A DNA stretch of 64,000 bases, from the NCBI GenBank assembly GCA_003056425.1, contig PYVY01000014.1, forward strand, positions 62,001 through 126,000. Reading direction: 5' to 3'. The translations under genes were made by a program, and so were the position numbers. This DNA is from Alteromonas indica. Its GTDB lineage: Bacteria > Pseudomonadota > Gammaproteobacteria > Enterobacterales > Alteromonadaceae. How positions within the stretch are numbered: the stretch's first letter is position 1; every line of letters starts with the position of its first letter. Of this stretch, positions 49,084 to 58,676 are shown piece by piece. The notes beneath the pieces were generated by a model. The model was not told the origin of the DNA, ran no database searches, and worked only from the letters and a program-made list of their open reading frames with translations.

Positions 49084-49173
49084 ACCCTGCTGGCATATAA
49101 TTGCCGGCCAGCGGCAACTATATGACATTTATTTGCAGACTTTTATACCGCCTGAAACAGGTAAGGATCGTCT

Positions 49174-49833
49174 TTAATCATTAATTATCTTGCCCCGGGA
49201 GGGCGGCACTTTTTGCAACTGTGCTGGGGCTCGATCCGCTGACTGCGGCAAACGTGGTGTAAAGCCCCGACTTTCAATAACCCGAATACGCGAGGTACCA
49301 AAACCCCAGCCGCCGCCAAACGGATGATGACGATAGTAAAAAGGCGAATACCAACCGGTATTATAGTTAAAGTAAAGCGTAGACACATCGTATGTTTGCA
49401 CTTCCCGCCACAAATGATAATCCCGCGCTTTAATTGAGGGATACATATAGGGCTGTTCGCCTACCATACCGGCTAGCGGCGTAACAACGTTACCCACAAA
49501 AGTAACCGCCCGCCCTTTTTCAAATACAATAGGATCAACAAAGCCGTCTATCTGTACTTTAAATCGACCCACCGTTTCTTCCGAAGTATTGGGCCGACCG
49601 TAATGATTGAGAGGAAAATGGACAACCTCGACAAAGGTCTTTTTAGGTTTATTTTCCACCCCGACTATCACCCCGCCCCAACGAGCAGTTCTACCGGTAA
49701 CCTCTTCACCGCCGGTCACTGATTGCTGGTAGGATACCAAGGTGGTCCCATCTGGCACAGCCAGATTGTCCGGTACCATCGCACAACCTGACAACAGCAA
49801 TACGGCACTGGCAAACAACACTTTTAACAACAT
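49174..49833 (-). CDS. slp: Slp family outer membrane lipoprotein
   Basis: 219 residues from the ATG at 49833, which has AGGGGA seven bases upstream; a longer frame of 48 codons upstream is not supported. The lipobox LLLSGC is near residue 18. Slp family stretches are RTARWGGVIVGVENKPKKTF, the VEVVHFPLNHYGRPNTSE region and GRFKVQIDGFVDP. The C-terminal tail is Pro/Arg rich, with a Tyr/His/Gly cluster (WYSPFYYRHHPFGGGWGFG) longer than in E. coli Slp. E. coli has the paralogue yeaY at this position, between tsaB and fadD. The role is unclear; related to stationary-phase or acid stress. Confidence 0.9.
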   Translation of the reverse strand: MLLKVLFASAVLLLSGCAMVPDNLAVPDGTTLVSYQQSVTGGEEVTGRTARWGGVIVGVENKPKKTFVEVVHFPLNHYGRPNTSEETVGRFKVQIDGFVDPIVFEKGRAVTFVGNVVTPLAGMVGEQPYMYPSIKARDYHLWREVQTYDVSTLYFNYNTGWYSPFYYRHHPFGGGWGFGTSRIRVIESRGFTPRLPQSADRAPAQLQKVPPSRGKIIND

Positions 49834-49921
49834 AAATATCCCCTGAAGACCGAGATTTATCATTACGATAGTATATGAAAATGGGATGAATAAAAGCTGA
49901 ACAAGCTGAGAATTTACACAG

Positions 49922-50224
49922 TTAGGCGTAAATATCGACACCGAGCATATCACGGATGGTGTCGCGCTGCGCTTCACGCTCCAGGCTCATGTAAGCCCCC
50001 ACGGCCTGCTGCCCTTTGCCTTGCGGTTGATCATAGCCGGCCTCCTGTTGGAACCGTTTTGCCTGATTCAGGGTATCGCGATCGGCGCTGGTGCGTAGGC
50101 TCTGGCTCGCTTCTACCGCAGGTGCCGGCGTCTCACGTTCAACGCGACGCACTTTGCTGGTGTCGGCGGGCGGCCGACTTTGCGGGTCAGGGGCGAGGAC
50201 AGAAAAAGTAGCGTTGATATCCAT
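49922..50224 (-). CDS. Small polar protein of unknown function
   Basis: 100 residues, no signal peptide or membrane segment. The first half is Pro/Ala/Arg rich and probably disordered (SRPPADTSKVRRVERETPAP). The second half is helical and charged (ADRDTLNQAKRFQQEAGYD, then AYMSLEREAQRDTIRDMLGV). I do not recognise a family. It lies between tsaB (227 bp upstream) and slp (88 bp downstream), all on the minus strand. Length, start codon and composition look like a real gene, but the support is only moderate. Confidence 0.6.
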   Translation of the reverse strand: MDINATFSVLAPDPQSRPPADTSKVRRVERETPAPAVEASQSLRTSADRDTLNQAKRFQQEAGYDQPQGKGQQAVGAYMSLEREAQRDTIRDMLGVDIYA

Positions 50225-50451
50225 AGTCAGGTGCAGATTAACTCACACGTTACTGTGCCACAGGGCAACCATTAGATAATGTTCACAAGCCAGGTCAGGT
50301 ATCGTGGCCTGCACGTTTATATGCTCAGTATGAGCGCTTTATCAGAAACTATCAAAGCAATATATATGCCCAAAAGATTAAATTTCACGCTGGGACCCCG
50401 CGCGGCTGAATTGGCTAGCTGTTGCAACCACCAAGCGGGGTATGGGTAATG

Positions 50452-51132
50452 CTATTCGCGGCCCGGCAACTTTTTCCAGGTGACTTTATCGCGTAAATAT
50501 ACCGGCTGAACGGTATCGGCGCTAAACGTACGACCGGCAGTGAACTCCGCGTTGGCCAAAGGCAGCATATAACGGGCCTGCGGAAACTCAACGTTTGGCG
50601 CATTCTGCGCTAAGCGCGACGCAAGCGAAGGATAAGCTGCCCAGCCTGTGCCTACCGCAATAAAACCCGATTGCGGGCAGTGCCCTGCGGCTTCTTCCGG
50701 CGGGCAAACAACTTCCTCGCCCTGCAAGCAGGCCAATCCTTGCTCTTCTACAAAATGACCAAAGTACACTTCACTCATTCTGGCATCAATTGCGCTGTAC
50801 ACCGTTGTGGCGTGTTGCTCTTCGATTGCCTGTTGGGCCATAGCGGCCAAGGTGCTGATGCCCACCACGGGTAAGTTAGCGCCCAGCGCCAGGCCCTGTA
50901 TCATGCCGGTGGCGATACGCACGCCAGTAAAGCTACCAGGGCCGCGGCCAAATACCAGGCCATCCAGTTGGGCTAAGGTAACCCCCGCTTCTGCCAGCAC
51001 CTCATCTACCATAGGCAGCAATTTCTGGCTATGTTGCTGGGGGCAAATATCGAAGCGATGAAACTGTGCTGATTTGTAATTCAGGGCGACCGAAAGCGCT
51101 TCGGTTGCGGTATCAATGGCTAATAAATTCAT
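50452..51132 (-). CDS. tsaB: tRNA threonylcarbamoyladenosine biosynthesis protein TsaB
   Basis: 226 residues, ASKHA fold. LLAIDTATEALSVAL begins the protein; DGLVFGRGPGSFTGVRIATG and GLALGANLPVVGISTLAAMA are the family blocks. It forms the TsaBDE complex that makes t6A at position 37 of ANN-decoding tRNAs. The gene follows yoaA by 6 bp, as in E. coli, so the two are co-transcribed. Confidence 0.95.
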   Translation of the reverse strand: MNLLAIDTATEALSVALNYKSAQFHRFDICPQQHSQKLLPMVDEVLAEAGVTLAQLDGLVFGRGPGSFTGVRIATGMIQGLALGANLPVVGISTLAAMAQQAIEEQHATTVYSAIDARMSEVYFGHFVEEQGLACLQGEEVVCPPEEAAGHCPQSGFIAVGTGWAAYPSLASRLAQNAPNVEFPQARYMLPLANAEFTAGRTFSADTVQPVYLRDKVTWKKLPGRE

Positions 51133-51138
51133 ATCTTC

Positions 51139-53052
51139 TTACTCAATATCAGTCAAAAAAGCGGCCACCTCATCCAGGCTTCGGGTACGGCGCATATCAG
51201 GTAAACTGGCTAAAAATGTTTTTGCATAGGGTTTAGTCACCAGCCGGTTATCGCAAATAACCAGCACCCCCTTATCGTTCGGGTCGCGAATCAGTCGGCC
51301 GGCCCCTTGTTTCAAAGTGATTACAGCCTGGGGTATCTGGATGGCGGCAAAGGGGTTAGCGCCGCGCTTTTTGACATCTTCTATACGGGCCTGCAACAGT
51401 GGATCATCTGGCGAGGCGAAGGGTAACTTATCAATCATAACACACACTAAATCACTGCCGCGCACATCCACCCCTTCCCAAAACGCACCGGTCCCCATTA
51501 ACACTGCATTTTCGGTCGCCAGGTATTCGGCCAGCAGCGCTTGCTTTGTGGTAGTCCCCTGAACCAGCAATGGGTTATCTATTTGAGTTTCTAGGCTTGC
51601 CGCAGTTTGCCGTAGCATGGCGTGACTGGTAAATAATAAAAAACAGCGGCCTCGGCTGGCTTTAATCAAGGTTTTGGCCGTATCGAGCAGGGTTTCGCGC
51701 ATTTTAAAGCTGTTCGGCTCGGGTAAATAGCGCGGTACACACAATATCGCTTGCTGCTGATAGTCGAAGGGGCTATCCAGACCAAGGGTAGTGGCTTCTT
51801 CAAGCCCCATACGTCGCTGAAAGTGCTCGAACCCCTCATCGACCATGAGGGTCGCCGAAGTAAATACCCAACCGCGTGGTGGATCGCTGATAAACCGACG
51901 AAATTTTGCCGCTATCGATAAGGGCGTTAAATGCAATACCATGTGGCGGTGAGTGGTTTCATACCACAAGCTCACTCCCTGTTGCTCGGTATTACGAAAC
52001 GCATCAAGTTGTTCTCGCGCCTCCACTACCCGCTCATATAAGTTATCTAAGTCTTTATCGCGGCCTATATGTAATTTACACACTTCATGTAACACCCCAA
52101 GCGCGTCGGCCAAACGGTTCACCTGCCCTTGCACATCTTCTCGCTGCATTGCTTCAACCCAGTTGCCACGCTGTGGCGTTTCGGGGAACAATAAACGCAA
52201 ATCAGCAGCTACAATACGACATTTGTCGGCGGTTTTATCAAGCTGCCCTGCATCCTTTAAGACAGTGCGAAACAACAGTGTAATGTCCTTTGCCATATCG
52301 TGAATTTGTCGGGTAGATAGGGCTTCGCCGAAATAATCACTGGCGATATCCGGTATCTGATGCGCTTCATCAAAAATCACCGCGTCCGCTTCTGGAATGA
52401 GCTCACCAAAGCCTGTGTCTTTCAATGCCATATCAGCAAAAAACAAGTGATGATTAACCACAATAACATCAGCATCCAGTGCCTTGCGGCGTGCTTTAAC
52501 TAAATAGCAATCTTCGTAATCCGGACAGTCACGCCCCAAACAATTGTCTACCGTTGAGGTGACAAGAGGGAGTACTTTAGCATCTTCAGGTAAGGTTTTT
52601 AGCTCGCCCATATCACCGCTTTTGGTGGTGGTAGACCAGGTTTTTACTGCCGATAACTGATTGAGAATGTCTTTTTCAAGCAGCGTGGAGTTGCCGCCGT
52701 GCTGGGCTAAACGATGCACGCATAAATAATTAGAGCGGCCTTTAAGCAGCGCGGTTTTGCGGACGCTGCCCAAAGCTTTTTTCACCAGTGGCAGGTCACG
52801 ATGATACAGCTGCTCCTGCAAATTTTTGGTGCCGGTAGAAATAATTGCTTTACCTTTGGCTTTCAGCGCAGGGGCGAGATAGGCAAAGGTTTTACCTGTG
52901 CCGGTACCCGCTTCAACAATTAAACAGTGCTTTTTATCCAACGCTGACTGCACGGCTTCTGCCATTTGCGTTTGGGCGTCGCGGGGCACAAAACCTTTGA
53001 TGGCTTTGGCCAGCGCGCCGTCAGCCGAAAATACATGAGAAATTGAAGGCAT
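51139..53052 (-). CDS. yoaA: DinG-family ATP-dependent DNA helicase YoaA
   Basis: 637 residues. Walker A is VEAGTGTGKT (47-56) and DEAH lies at 228-231. Four cysteines of the XPD-type 4Fe-4S cluster lie at 111, 171, 176 and 182 (the last three in DNCLGRDCPDYEDC). C-terminal helicase motifs include GTGAFWEGVDVRG and QGAGRLIRDPND. YoaA of E. coli works with the chi subunit of the polymerase III clamp loader in replication repair. Downstream is tsaB; the Mrp operon is divergent upstream. Confidence 0.94.
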   Translation of the reverse strand: MPSISHVFSADGALAKAIKGFVPRDAQTQMAEAVQSALDKKHCLIVEAGTGTGKTFAYLAPALKAKGKAIISTGTKNLQEQLYHRDLPLVKKALGSVRKTALLKGRSNYLCVHRLAQHGGNSTLLEKDILNQLSAVKTWSTTTKSGDMGELKTLPEDAKVLPLVTSTVDNCLGRDCPDYEDCYLVKARRKALDADVIVVNHHLFFADMALKDTGFGELIPEADAVIFDEAHQIPDIASDYFGEALSTRQIHDMAKDITLLFRTVLKDAGQLDKTADKCRIVAADLRLLFPETPQRGNWVEAMQREDVQGQVNRLADALGVLHEVCKLHIGRDKDLDNLYERVVEAREQLDAFRNTEQQGVSLWYETTHRHMVLHLTPLSIAAKFRRFISDPPRGWVFTSATLMVDEGFEHFQRRMGLEEATTLGLDSPFDYQQQAILCVPRYLPEPNSFKMRETLLDTAKTLIKASRGRCFLLFTSHAMLRQTAASLETQIDNPLLVQGTTTKQALLAEYLATENAVLMGTGAFWEGVDVRGSDLVCVMIDKLPFASPDDPLLQARIEDVKKRGANPFAAIQIPQAVITLKQGAGRLIRDPNDKGVLVICDNRLVTKPYAKTFLASLPDMRRTRSLDEVAAFLTDIE

Positions 53053-53233
53053 AGAAACCGCAGTATGCTAAAAACCCGCATTATGCCAGATTCGTCACGG
53101 CCATGGCGAGCCAAGCGAACGGAAACTGTCCTTATTTTTGCTTTTTGATCGGTTTTGCGGCTAGGGTTAGTACAAGGATGTAGAAACGAAAAGAAAATAA
53201 CCTGTAGAAAAGCAATAATTAAGGGACAAGAAC

Positions 53234-53746
53234 GTGAAATCGACAGTCAGGCTGGCGATTATACTCTGCGTTATGTGGGTATTGTTGTCTGGACACTTCT
53301 CGGTACTTTTACTTAGCCTCGGCGTTGCCTCTGTGGCGTTGGTATTGTGGCTCGACTGGCGCATGGATGAAATCGACCATGAACAGTTCCATATCCCGGT
53401 AACCTCTGATTTATTTCTCTTTATTTTTAAACTTGGCCGGCTGGTGGTCAGTTCAAACATTGATGTATGTTTACGAATATATGGCATACGCAAAGCTACC
53501 CCTACGTTTAAAGAGATCCCGCTACCATTTGATAATTCTTTATCGAAAGTCATTTATGCGAATGCTATTACCCTGACCCCGGGTACCGTAAGTATGGTGT
53601 TGGATAAAGATAAATTACTGGTCCACAGTATTAGTCGCGAAGGCGCTGAGGAACTGGCCCAGGGAGCGATGGCCGACATTATTCCGCGGATTCGCCAGCA
53701 GGATGTGAAAACGGTACCGGTGCGCAAAAAAAGGAGAACGCTGTGA
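53234..53746 (+). CDS. mnhE: Mrp antiporter subunit E
   Basis: 170 residues, GTG start with AAGGGA seven bases upstream. Two N-terminal membrane segments (residues ~5-42) precede the MnhE signature VIYANAITLTPGTVSMVL and a basic tail (RKKRRTL). It is the first gene of a ten-gene operon in which nearly all junctions overlap by 1-4 bp or more. The following GTG start overlaps this stop. The divergent promoter region (53053-53233) shows no recognisable operator. Confidence 0.93.
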   Translation: MKSTVRLAIILCVMWVLLSGHFSVLLLSLGVASVALVLWLDWRMDEIDHEQFHIPVTSDLFLFIFKLGRLVVSSNIDVCLRIYGIRKATPTFKEIPLPFDNSLSKVIYANAITLTPGTVSMVLDKDKLLVHSISREGAEELAQGAMADIIPRIRQQDVKTVPVRKKRRTL

Positions 53747-54051
53747 ATATGCTTTATCTGGTTGCCGGTATTGCGTTTTTGATCACCATGGCGTTGGCAT
53801 TAGCCCGCGCATTTGTCGGCCCCACCGTGTTCGACCGGATCCTGGCGGTGAATATGTTCGGTACTAAAGCGGTATTACTGGTTGCTTTAATTGCCTTTTT
53901 TTCCGGCCGGGCTGATCTACTCGACATTGCATTATTGTATTCACTGCTTAACTTTATAGGGGTGGTGGCCGCGCTAAGGCTGGTCGAACGAGGCCGGTTT
54001 TATGCATCAACTGACCACCCGGAAACGCCAGAGGAGGAGCAACAGCGATGA
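53743..54051 (+). CDS. mnhF: Mrp antiporter subunit F
   Basis: 102 residues with three membrane segments and the MnhF block RAFVGPTVFDRILAVNMFGT. The start is GTG at 53743 with AAGGAG at ideal spacing, four bases into the end of mnhE; an in-frame ATG lies two codons later. It is a small hydrophobic subunit of the Mrp complex. Confidence 0.93.
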   Translation: MNMLYLVAGIAFLITMALALARAFVGPTVFDRILAVNMFGTKAVLLVALIAFFSGRADLLDIALLYSLLNFIGVVAALRLVERGRFYASTDHPETPEEEQQR

Positions 54052-54365
54052 TGGAAATATTGTCTTACGCGCTAATTGCGCTGGCCTGCGTATTAAGCCT
54101 TACCGGCGGTATTGGCTTATTTAGACTCCCCGATTTCTATTCACGTCTGCACGCTGTTGGCATTACCGATACTCTGTGTTCGTTTTTACTGCTAGCCGGA
54201 CTGGCCTGCCAGTCAGGTTGGACATTGACCTCTGCCAAGCTTTTAATTGTTTTCCTTTTTTTATTATTTACCAGCCCGGTGTCTTCTTACGCGCTGGCGA
54301 ACAGCGCGTGGCGTTGGGGGCTACCTGGCCATGCCTCGAAAAATAACGATGAGGCAGATTTATAA
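54048..54365 (+). CDS. mnhG: Mrp antiporter subunit G
   Basis: 105 residues, three membrane segments. The MnhG block GGIGLFRLPDFYSRLHAVG is followed by TDTLCSFLLLAG and FLLFTSPVSSYALANSAW. The start overlaps mnhF by four bases. The charged end (KNNDEADL) overlaps the next start. Confidence 0.93.
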   Translation: MMEILSYALIALACVLSLTGGIGLFRLPDFYSRLHAVGITDTLCSFLLLAGLACQSGWTLTSAKLLIVFLFLLFTSPVSSYALANSAWRWGLPGHASKNNDEADL

Positions 54366-54925
54366 TGAGCCTGTTGTTAAATACCGTGTTACTGGTGTTT
54401 TTATTAGTAACCGCCTTTGCTGTGATGCGGGTAAAAGTATTGCTGGCAATGGTAATGCTGTTTGGCCTATACAGCCTGCTGGTATCAAGCCTTTTTGTTG
54501 TACTGGATGCGCCTGATGTTGCATTTACCGAAGCGGCGGTAGGAACGGGCATTTCTACCGTGCTGATGCTGGTTACGCTGGCCGCAGTGCGCCATGGTCA
54601 TAGCGCCCCGATAAAACCCGGCAAACGGGCCCTCCCCCTACTGCTGAGCTTAGCCATGGGTAGTTTAGTGATATTTGGCATTCAGGATTTACCGGCCTTT
54701 GGCGATAGTCAGTCGCCGGCCTATCAGCAGGTAGCCAAGCATTATATTGAAAAAGGCGTGGATGAAACCGGCGTGCCGAACCTGGTTACCGCTGTGCTAG
54801 CCAGCTATCGCGGCTTTGACACATTAGGCGAGGTTACCGTGGTGCTGACAGCCGGTATTGGTGTGTTATTGCTGTTAGGTCGCCGGGAAAAAGTCCATCT
54901 CAAAGCCAGGAGGAATGATGAGTGA
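54365..54925 (+). CDS. MbhD/DUF4040-type subunit, the detached C-terminal part of MrpA
   Basis: 186 residues. The N-terminal three-helix region contains LVFLLVTAFAVMRVKVLLAM, then LFVVLDAPDVAFTEAAVGTG, the MbhD (DUF4040) signature found near the C-terminus of bacterial MrpA. The rest (GSLVIFGIQDLPAFGDSQSP, then TAVLASYRGFDTLGEVTVV) matches the MbhE-like segment that follows in MrpA. So the portion normally fused to the large MrpA subunit is a separate gene here. It precedes mnhB as in archaeal Mbh operons. Confidence 0.85.
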   Translation: MSLLLNTVLLVFLLVTAFAVMRVKVLLAMVMLFGLYSLLVSSLFVVLDAPDVAFTEAAVGTGISTVLMLVTLAAVRHGHSAPIKPGKRALPLLLSLAMGSLVIFGIQDLPAFGDSQSPAYQQVAKHYIEKGVDETGVPNLVTAVLASYRGFDTLGEVTVVLTAGIGVLLLLGRREKVHLKARRNDE

Positions 54926-55340
54926 CAGCCTGATATTACGGGTGATAACCAAATGGCTGGTACCGGTTATTTTACTGTTCGCGTTGTATGTACAGTTTCA
55001 TGGCGATTACAGTCCGGGCGGCGGCTTCCAGGCGGGCGTTATTTTTAGCAGTGCATTTTTATTGTACGCCCTTGTCTACGGCGTAGAAGCCACCAGCCGG
55101 GTGTTACCTGAGGCGGTGCTGCGCATAGGTGCTTCTGCGGGCGTATTATTATTTGCTGGCGTAGGGGTCGTCTCTTTATTTAAAGGGGGCACTTTCCTGG
55201 ACTATAGCGCATTGTCAGATACCCCTTTAGCCGGCCAGCATATTGGCATTATCGTTATCGAGCTGGGCGTGGGCATCACCGTAGCCTGCGTTATGTTGCT
55301 ATTGTTTTACACCTTCGCAAGGACAATCCCACCACAATGA
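54915..55340 (+). CDS. mnhB: Mrp antiporter subunit B
   Basis: 141 residues with four membrane segments and the MnhB block LYVQFHGDYSPGGGFQAGVI, then FLDYSALSDTPLAGQHIGI, then VELGVG-type helix residues IELGVGITVACVMLLLFY. It starts within the end of the MbhD-type gene (11-bp overlap; GGAGG upstream). Confidence 0.92.
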   Translation: MMSDSLILRVITKWLVPVILLFALYVQFHGDYSPGGGFQAGVIFSSAFLLYALVYGVEATSRVLPEAVLRIGASAGVLLFAGVGVVSLFKGGTFLDYSALSDTPLAGQHIGIIVIELGVGITVACVMLLLFYTFARTIPPQ

Positions 55341-55705
55341 CTACGTACCTGCTTGGACATTTAAATTACTGGCTCATTATCGGCGTAATGATGATTGGTA
55401 TGTTCACCATGATGAGCAGCCCCAACCTGATGAAAAAACTAGCCGGCCTAAGCATGTTTCAAACCGCGGTGATCCTGTTTTATGTCAGTATTGGCAAAGT
55501 AGAAGATGGCACTGCGCCTATCATTACGGAAACCGCCACACGCTATGCTAACCCGCTGCCCCAGGTGTTGATGCTGACCGCCATTGTGGTGGGTGTAGCC
55601 ACGATGGCGCTTGGCTTTGCTTTAATTATTCGTATACGACGCGCGTACAACAGTATGGAAGAGGACGATATTCACTTGCAGATTCAACGGGAGGAGCTGG
55701 ATTGA
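55337..55705 (+). CDS. mnhC: Mrp antiporter subunit C (NuoK-like)
   Basis: 122 residues with three membrane segments, homologous to complex I subunit NuoK. LIIGVMMIGMFTMMSSPNLM and LAGLSMFQTAVILFYVSIG match, as does NPLPQVLMLTAIVVGVATMA. The C-terminal tail is acidic and cytoplasmic. Overlaps on both sides are 4 bp. Confidence 0.92.
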   Translation: MTTYLLGHLNYWLIIGVMMIGMFTMMSSPNLMKKLAGLSMFQTAVILFYVSIGKVEDGTAPIITETATRYANPLPQVLMLTAIVVGVATMALGFALIIRIRRAYNSMEEDDIHLQIQREELD

Positions 55706-57204
55706 TGGAGCTGCTTACGGTTTTACTGGTGGTTATTCCATTAATTTGCGCCCCCATTACCGCGATGATTGCCGACCGGCGGGTAGCCTGGGCATTAACG
55801 CTAATGATGTGCCTGGCTCTGGCAGTTATCAGTGCAATGGTATTGAATGATGTGACTACCGGTAAAGTCATCCATTACGAATTAGGAGGTTGGAAACCGC
55901 CTTGGGGCATTGAGTATGTGATTGATTCATTAAACGCGCTGATCGCCGTGATTGTTGCGTTTATTGCTTTAATTACGGTCATTTATGGGCGCAAAAGTGC
56001 CGAGCAGGAAATCCACGACTCACAAATTCACCTTTTTTATGCTGCCTTCCAGCTAGTTATTCTTGGATTGATGGGGATGGCACTGACCGGGGACATTTTT
56101 AACCTGTTTGTGTTTTTGGAAATCTCATCGTTGGCCTCTTATGCGCTGATTGCGATGGGACACAAACGCCAGGCCTTGGTGGCGTCATTTAATTATTTAA
56201 TTGCCGGCACATTGGGGGCCACCTTCTTCCTGTTAGGGATAGGCTTTTTATATGCGGCCTCTGGTACATTGAATATGGCCGATCTGGCAGCTCGCTTTGA
56301 TGACTTCGCCTCAATGAAACTGGTAATCACAGCGTTATTGTTTATCTTAATTGGTCTGGCGCTCAAGGCCGCGGCGTTTCCCTTGCATTCCTGGCTACCA
56401 GAGGCATATACCCAAGCCCCTACTATGGTCACTGTATTGCTGGCGTCGACTTCAACCAAGGTGGCCGTGTATGTACTCATTCGCATGCTGTATCAGGTAT
56501 TTCCACAGGCCTATTGGGAAGAAATGTTATTGCCTGGCTTCCTTATGCTTAGCGGCTGTCTGGGCATGCTGTACGGCTCGTATAAGGCTCTATGCCAAGT
56601 ATCTATCAAGCGCTTGCTGGCGTATTCCAGTGTCGCTCAGTTAGGTTATATGATTGTCGGCATTGGTTTAAACAATGAGGCTGGGCTGACGGCAGCAATT
56701 GTGCATATGTTTAATCATGCCGTTACCAAGGCAGCCTTATTTATGGCGGCTGGAATGGTTCTTATGCGGCTGCATACAACCAGCCTGGATAAGTTACGCG
56801 GAGCGGGGAAAACCATGCCCTGGACTACCGGCGCGTTTGCGTTGGCCGGGTTAAGTCTGATTGGAGTACCTGGCACTGCGGGATTTATCAGTAAATGGTA
56901 TTTGGTACAGGGCGCCCTAGCCCAAGGCAATTATTTGGTCGCAGGCAGTATTTTAGGGGCCTCTATTCTGGCAATCATGTATGTATGGAAGATAATAGAA
57001 ACCCTTTATTTTGATGGTAGTGACAAGCTTCATGTGCATAAAGTTGGGTCTGGCAAACAAATTGTAGCTGATCTTCCGGTGGCCACGGCTTGCTGTTACC
57101 TTATGGTATTCGCGTGTTTTTACTTTGGCTTGTACACGTCGATCCCCCTGGAAGCGGCTCAAACGGCAGTGCAAGCGATGATGGGTAACGGAGGTGCGCA
57201 ATGA
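55702..57204 (+). CDS. mnhD: Mrp antiporter subunit D (first large antiporter-like subunit)
   Basis: 500 residues with about fourteen membrane segments, of the NuoL/M/N family. The proton-channel Glu is in FNLFVFLEISSLASYALIA. The broken-helix lysine is in LALKAAAFPLHSWLPEAYTQ, a second Lys in ASTSTKVAVYVL, and the TM12 Lys in MFNHAVTKAALFMAAG. It is typical of MrpD in length and motif. Its neighbours mnhC and the next antiporter-like gene overlap it by 4 bp. Confidence 0.92.
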   Translation: MMELLTVLLVVIPLICAPITAMIADRRVAWALTLMMCLALAVISAMVLNDVTTGKVIHYELGGWKPPWGIEYVIDSLNALIAVIVAFIALITVIYGRKSAEQEIHDSQIHLFYAAFQLVILGLMGMALTGDIFNLFVFLEISSLASYALIAMGHKRQALVASFNYLIAGTLGATFFLLGIGFLYAASGTLNMADLAARFDDFASMKLVITALLFILIGLALKAAAFPLHSWLPEAYTQAPTMVTVLLASTSTKVAVYVLIRMLYQVFPQAYWEEMLLPGFLMLSGCLGMLYGSYKALCQVSIKRLLAYSSVAQLGYMIVGIGLNNEAGLTAAIVHMFNHAVTKAALFMAAGMVLMRLHTTSLDKLRGAGKTMPWTTGAFALAGLSLIGVPGTAGFISKWYLVQGALAQGNYLVAGSILGASILAIMYVWKIIETLYFDGSDKLHVHKVGSGKQIVADLPVATACCYLMVFACFYFGLYTSIPLEAAQTAVQAMMGNGGAQ

Positions 57205-58676
57205 CCCCGTCCACGCTGTTGTTAGCTACTATGCTGGTTCCGCTGGCCGGTGCTTTGCTCATACCGATGTTTTCAGCCAGACCTAATATCCGAGATGCGG
57301 TTTCAGTTATAACCGCAACGGTGCTGTTTGTTATTGTATGCGCCTTGTATCAGCAAGCTGATAGCCCAGCCTCTCTGGTACTGGCGGAACCACTCAGCGG
57401 TTTGCAAATTGCCTTTTCGGTTAATTATTTCGGGGTTTTATTCGCCCTTATCGCTAGCAGTTTGTGGATTGTTACCACCTTGTATGCCATTGGCTATATG
57501 CGCGCCCATCATGAGCGCAACCAAACCCGGTTTTATACGCTGTTTGCAATTGCTATCGCCTGTGTCATGGCTATTGCTTTTGCTGAAAACCTGCTCACGT
57601 TATTTTTATTCTACGAGATACTTACAGTAGGTACGTATCCGTTGGTGGCCCATGCCGGTACCAGCGAAGCGCGGGCCGGAGCGCGAAAATATTTACTTAT
57701 ACTAATGGGCTCATCAATTGCGTTCTTTTTACCGGCCATCATCATTGTGTATCTGCAGGCCGGTACCCTTAGCTTTAGCGAGGCCGGCGTAATGGCTGGC
57801 AATATGGAAAGTATCTATATTGCTCCGCTTATGCTGTTATTTTTGTTAGGTATAAGCAAAGCGGGCATCATGCCCCTACATCGTTGGTTGCCCTCGGCAA
57901 TGGTGGCCCCTACCCCCGTTAGCGCGTTACTGCATGCTGTGGCGGTGGTTAAGGCGGGCGTGTTTACCCTGTTAAAAGTGGTCCTCTTTATTATGGGGCC
58001 CGACGTTATCGCTCAGGCGATAAATTCCCAATATTTATTACTGCTGCCCATGGCCACGATTATCCTGGCCTCGTTGGTGGCTATGACCCGGGACAATCTT
58101 AAAGAACGGCTAGCCTACAGCACCATTAGCCAATTAAGTTACATTGTACTGGGTGCATTGATGGTAAACCAGGCGGCGCTGGTAGGGGCCACGCTGCATA
58201 TCGCCATGCACGCTTTTGCCAAAATCACCTTATTTTTTGCCGCAGGGGCAATTTTGGTGGCTACCCATAAAACCCGTGTGAGTGAGCTAAACGGCCTAGC
58301 CAAATCCATGCCCGTTACATTCATGTGCTTTGCAATTGGTGCGATGAGTATTATCGGTATTCCGTTTTTCGGTGGAATGTGGAGCAAATGGTATCTGGTC
58401 AGTGGCGCCGCAGCCTTTGAGGGTGCTACCTGGCTGGGCTGGGCGTTAAGTATTACGCTGATGCTAAGTACCTTACTGAATATCTGGTATTTACTCACTA
58501 TCCCGGTTAACGCCTGGTTTAAAACGGCCCCGGCCAATGAACCAGCCAGTGGCGAAGCACCGCTGCCCTGCTTAATAGCCATGATTATCCCCTGCGTCAT
58601 ATGTATATATTTATTCTTTCAGCCGGATATTTTCCTACAGCTGGCACACACCATTGTGGGCGGAGACAACACATGA
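57201..58676 (+). CDS. Second large antiporter-like subunit (MrpD/NuoM type)
   Basis: 491 residues, NuoL/M/N family. The membrane Glu is in LFLFYEILTVGTYPLVAHAG. Conserved Lys/His residues are in LGISKAGIMPLHRWLPSAMV and VAVVKAGVFTLLKVV, and the distal Lys in MHAFAKITLFFAAG. All expected charged residues of a working proton path are present. A short cytoplasmic stretch after the last broken helix (NEPASGEAPLP) precedes the final helix. It overlaps the small 96-residue gene by 4 bp. Confidence 0.9.
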   Translation: MTPSTLLLATMLVPLAGALLIPMFSARPNIRDAVSVITATVLFVIVCALYQQADSPASLVLAEPLSGLQIAFSVNYFGVLFALIASSLWIVTTLYAIGYMRAHHERNQTRFYTLFAIAIACVMAIAFAENLLTLFLFYEILTVGTYPLVAHAGTSEARAGARKYLLILMGSSIAFFLPAIIIVYLQAGTLSFSEAGVMAGNMESIYIAPLMLLFLLGISKAGIMPLHRWLPSAMVAPTPVSALLHAVAVVKAGVFTLLKVVLFIMGPDVIAQAINSQYLLLLPMATIILASLVAMTRDNLKERLAYSTISQLSYIVLGALMVNQAALVGATLHIAMHAFAKITLFFAAGAILVATHKTRVSELNGLAKSMPVTFMCFAIGAMSIIGIPFFGGMWSKWYLVSGAAAFEGATWLGWALSITLMLSTLLNIWYLLTIPVNAWFKTAPANEPASGEAPLPCLIAMIIPCVICIYLFFQPDIFLQLAHTIVGGDNT

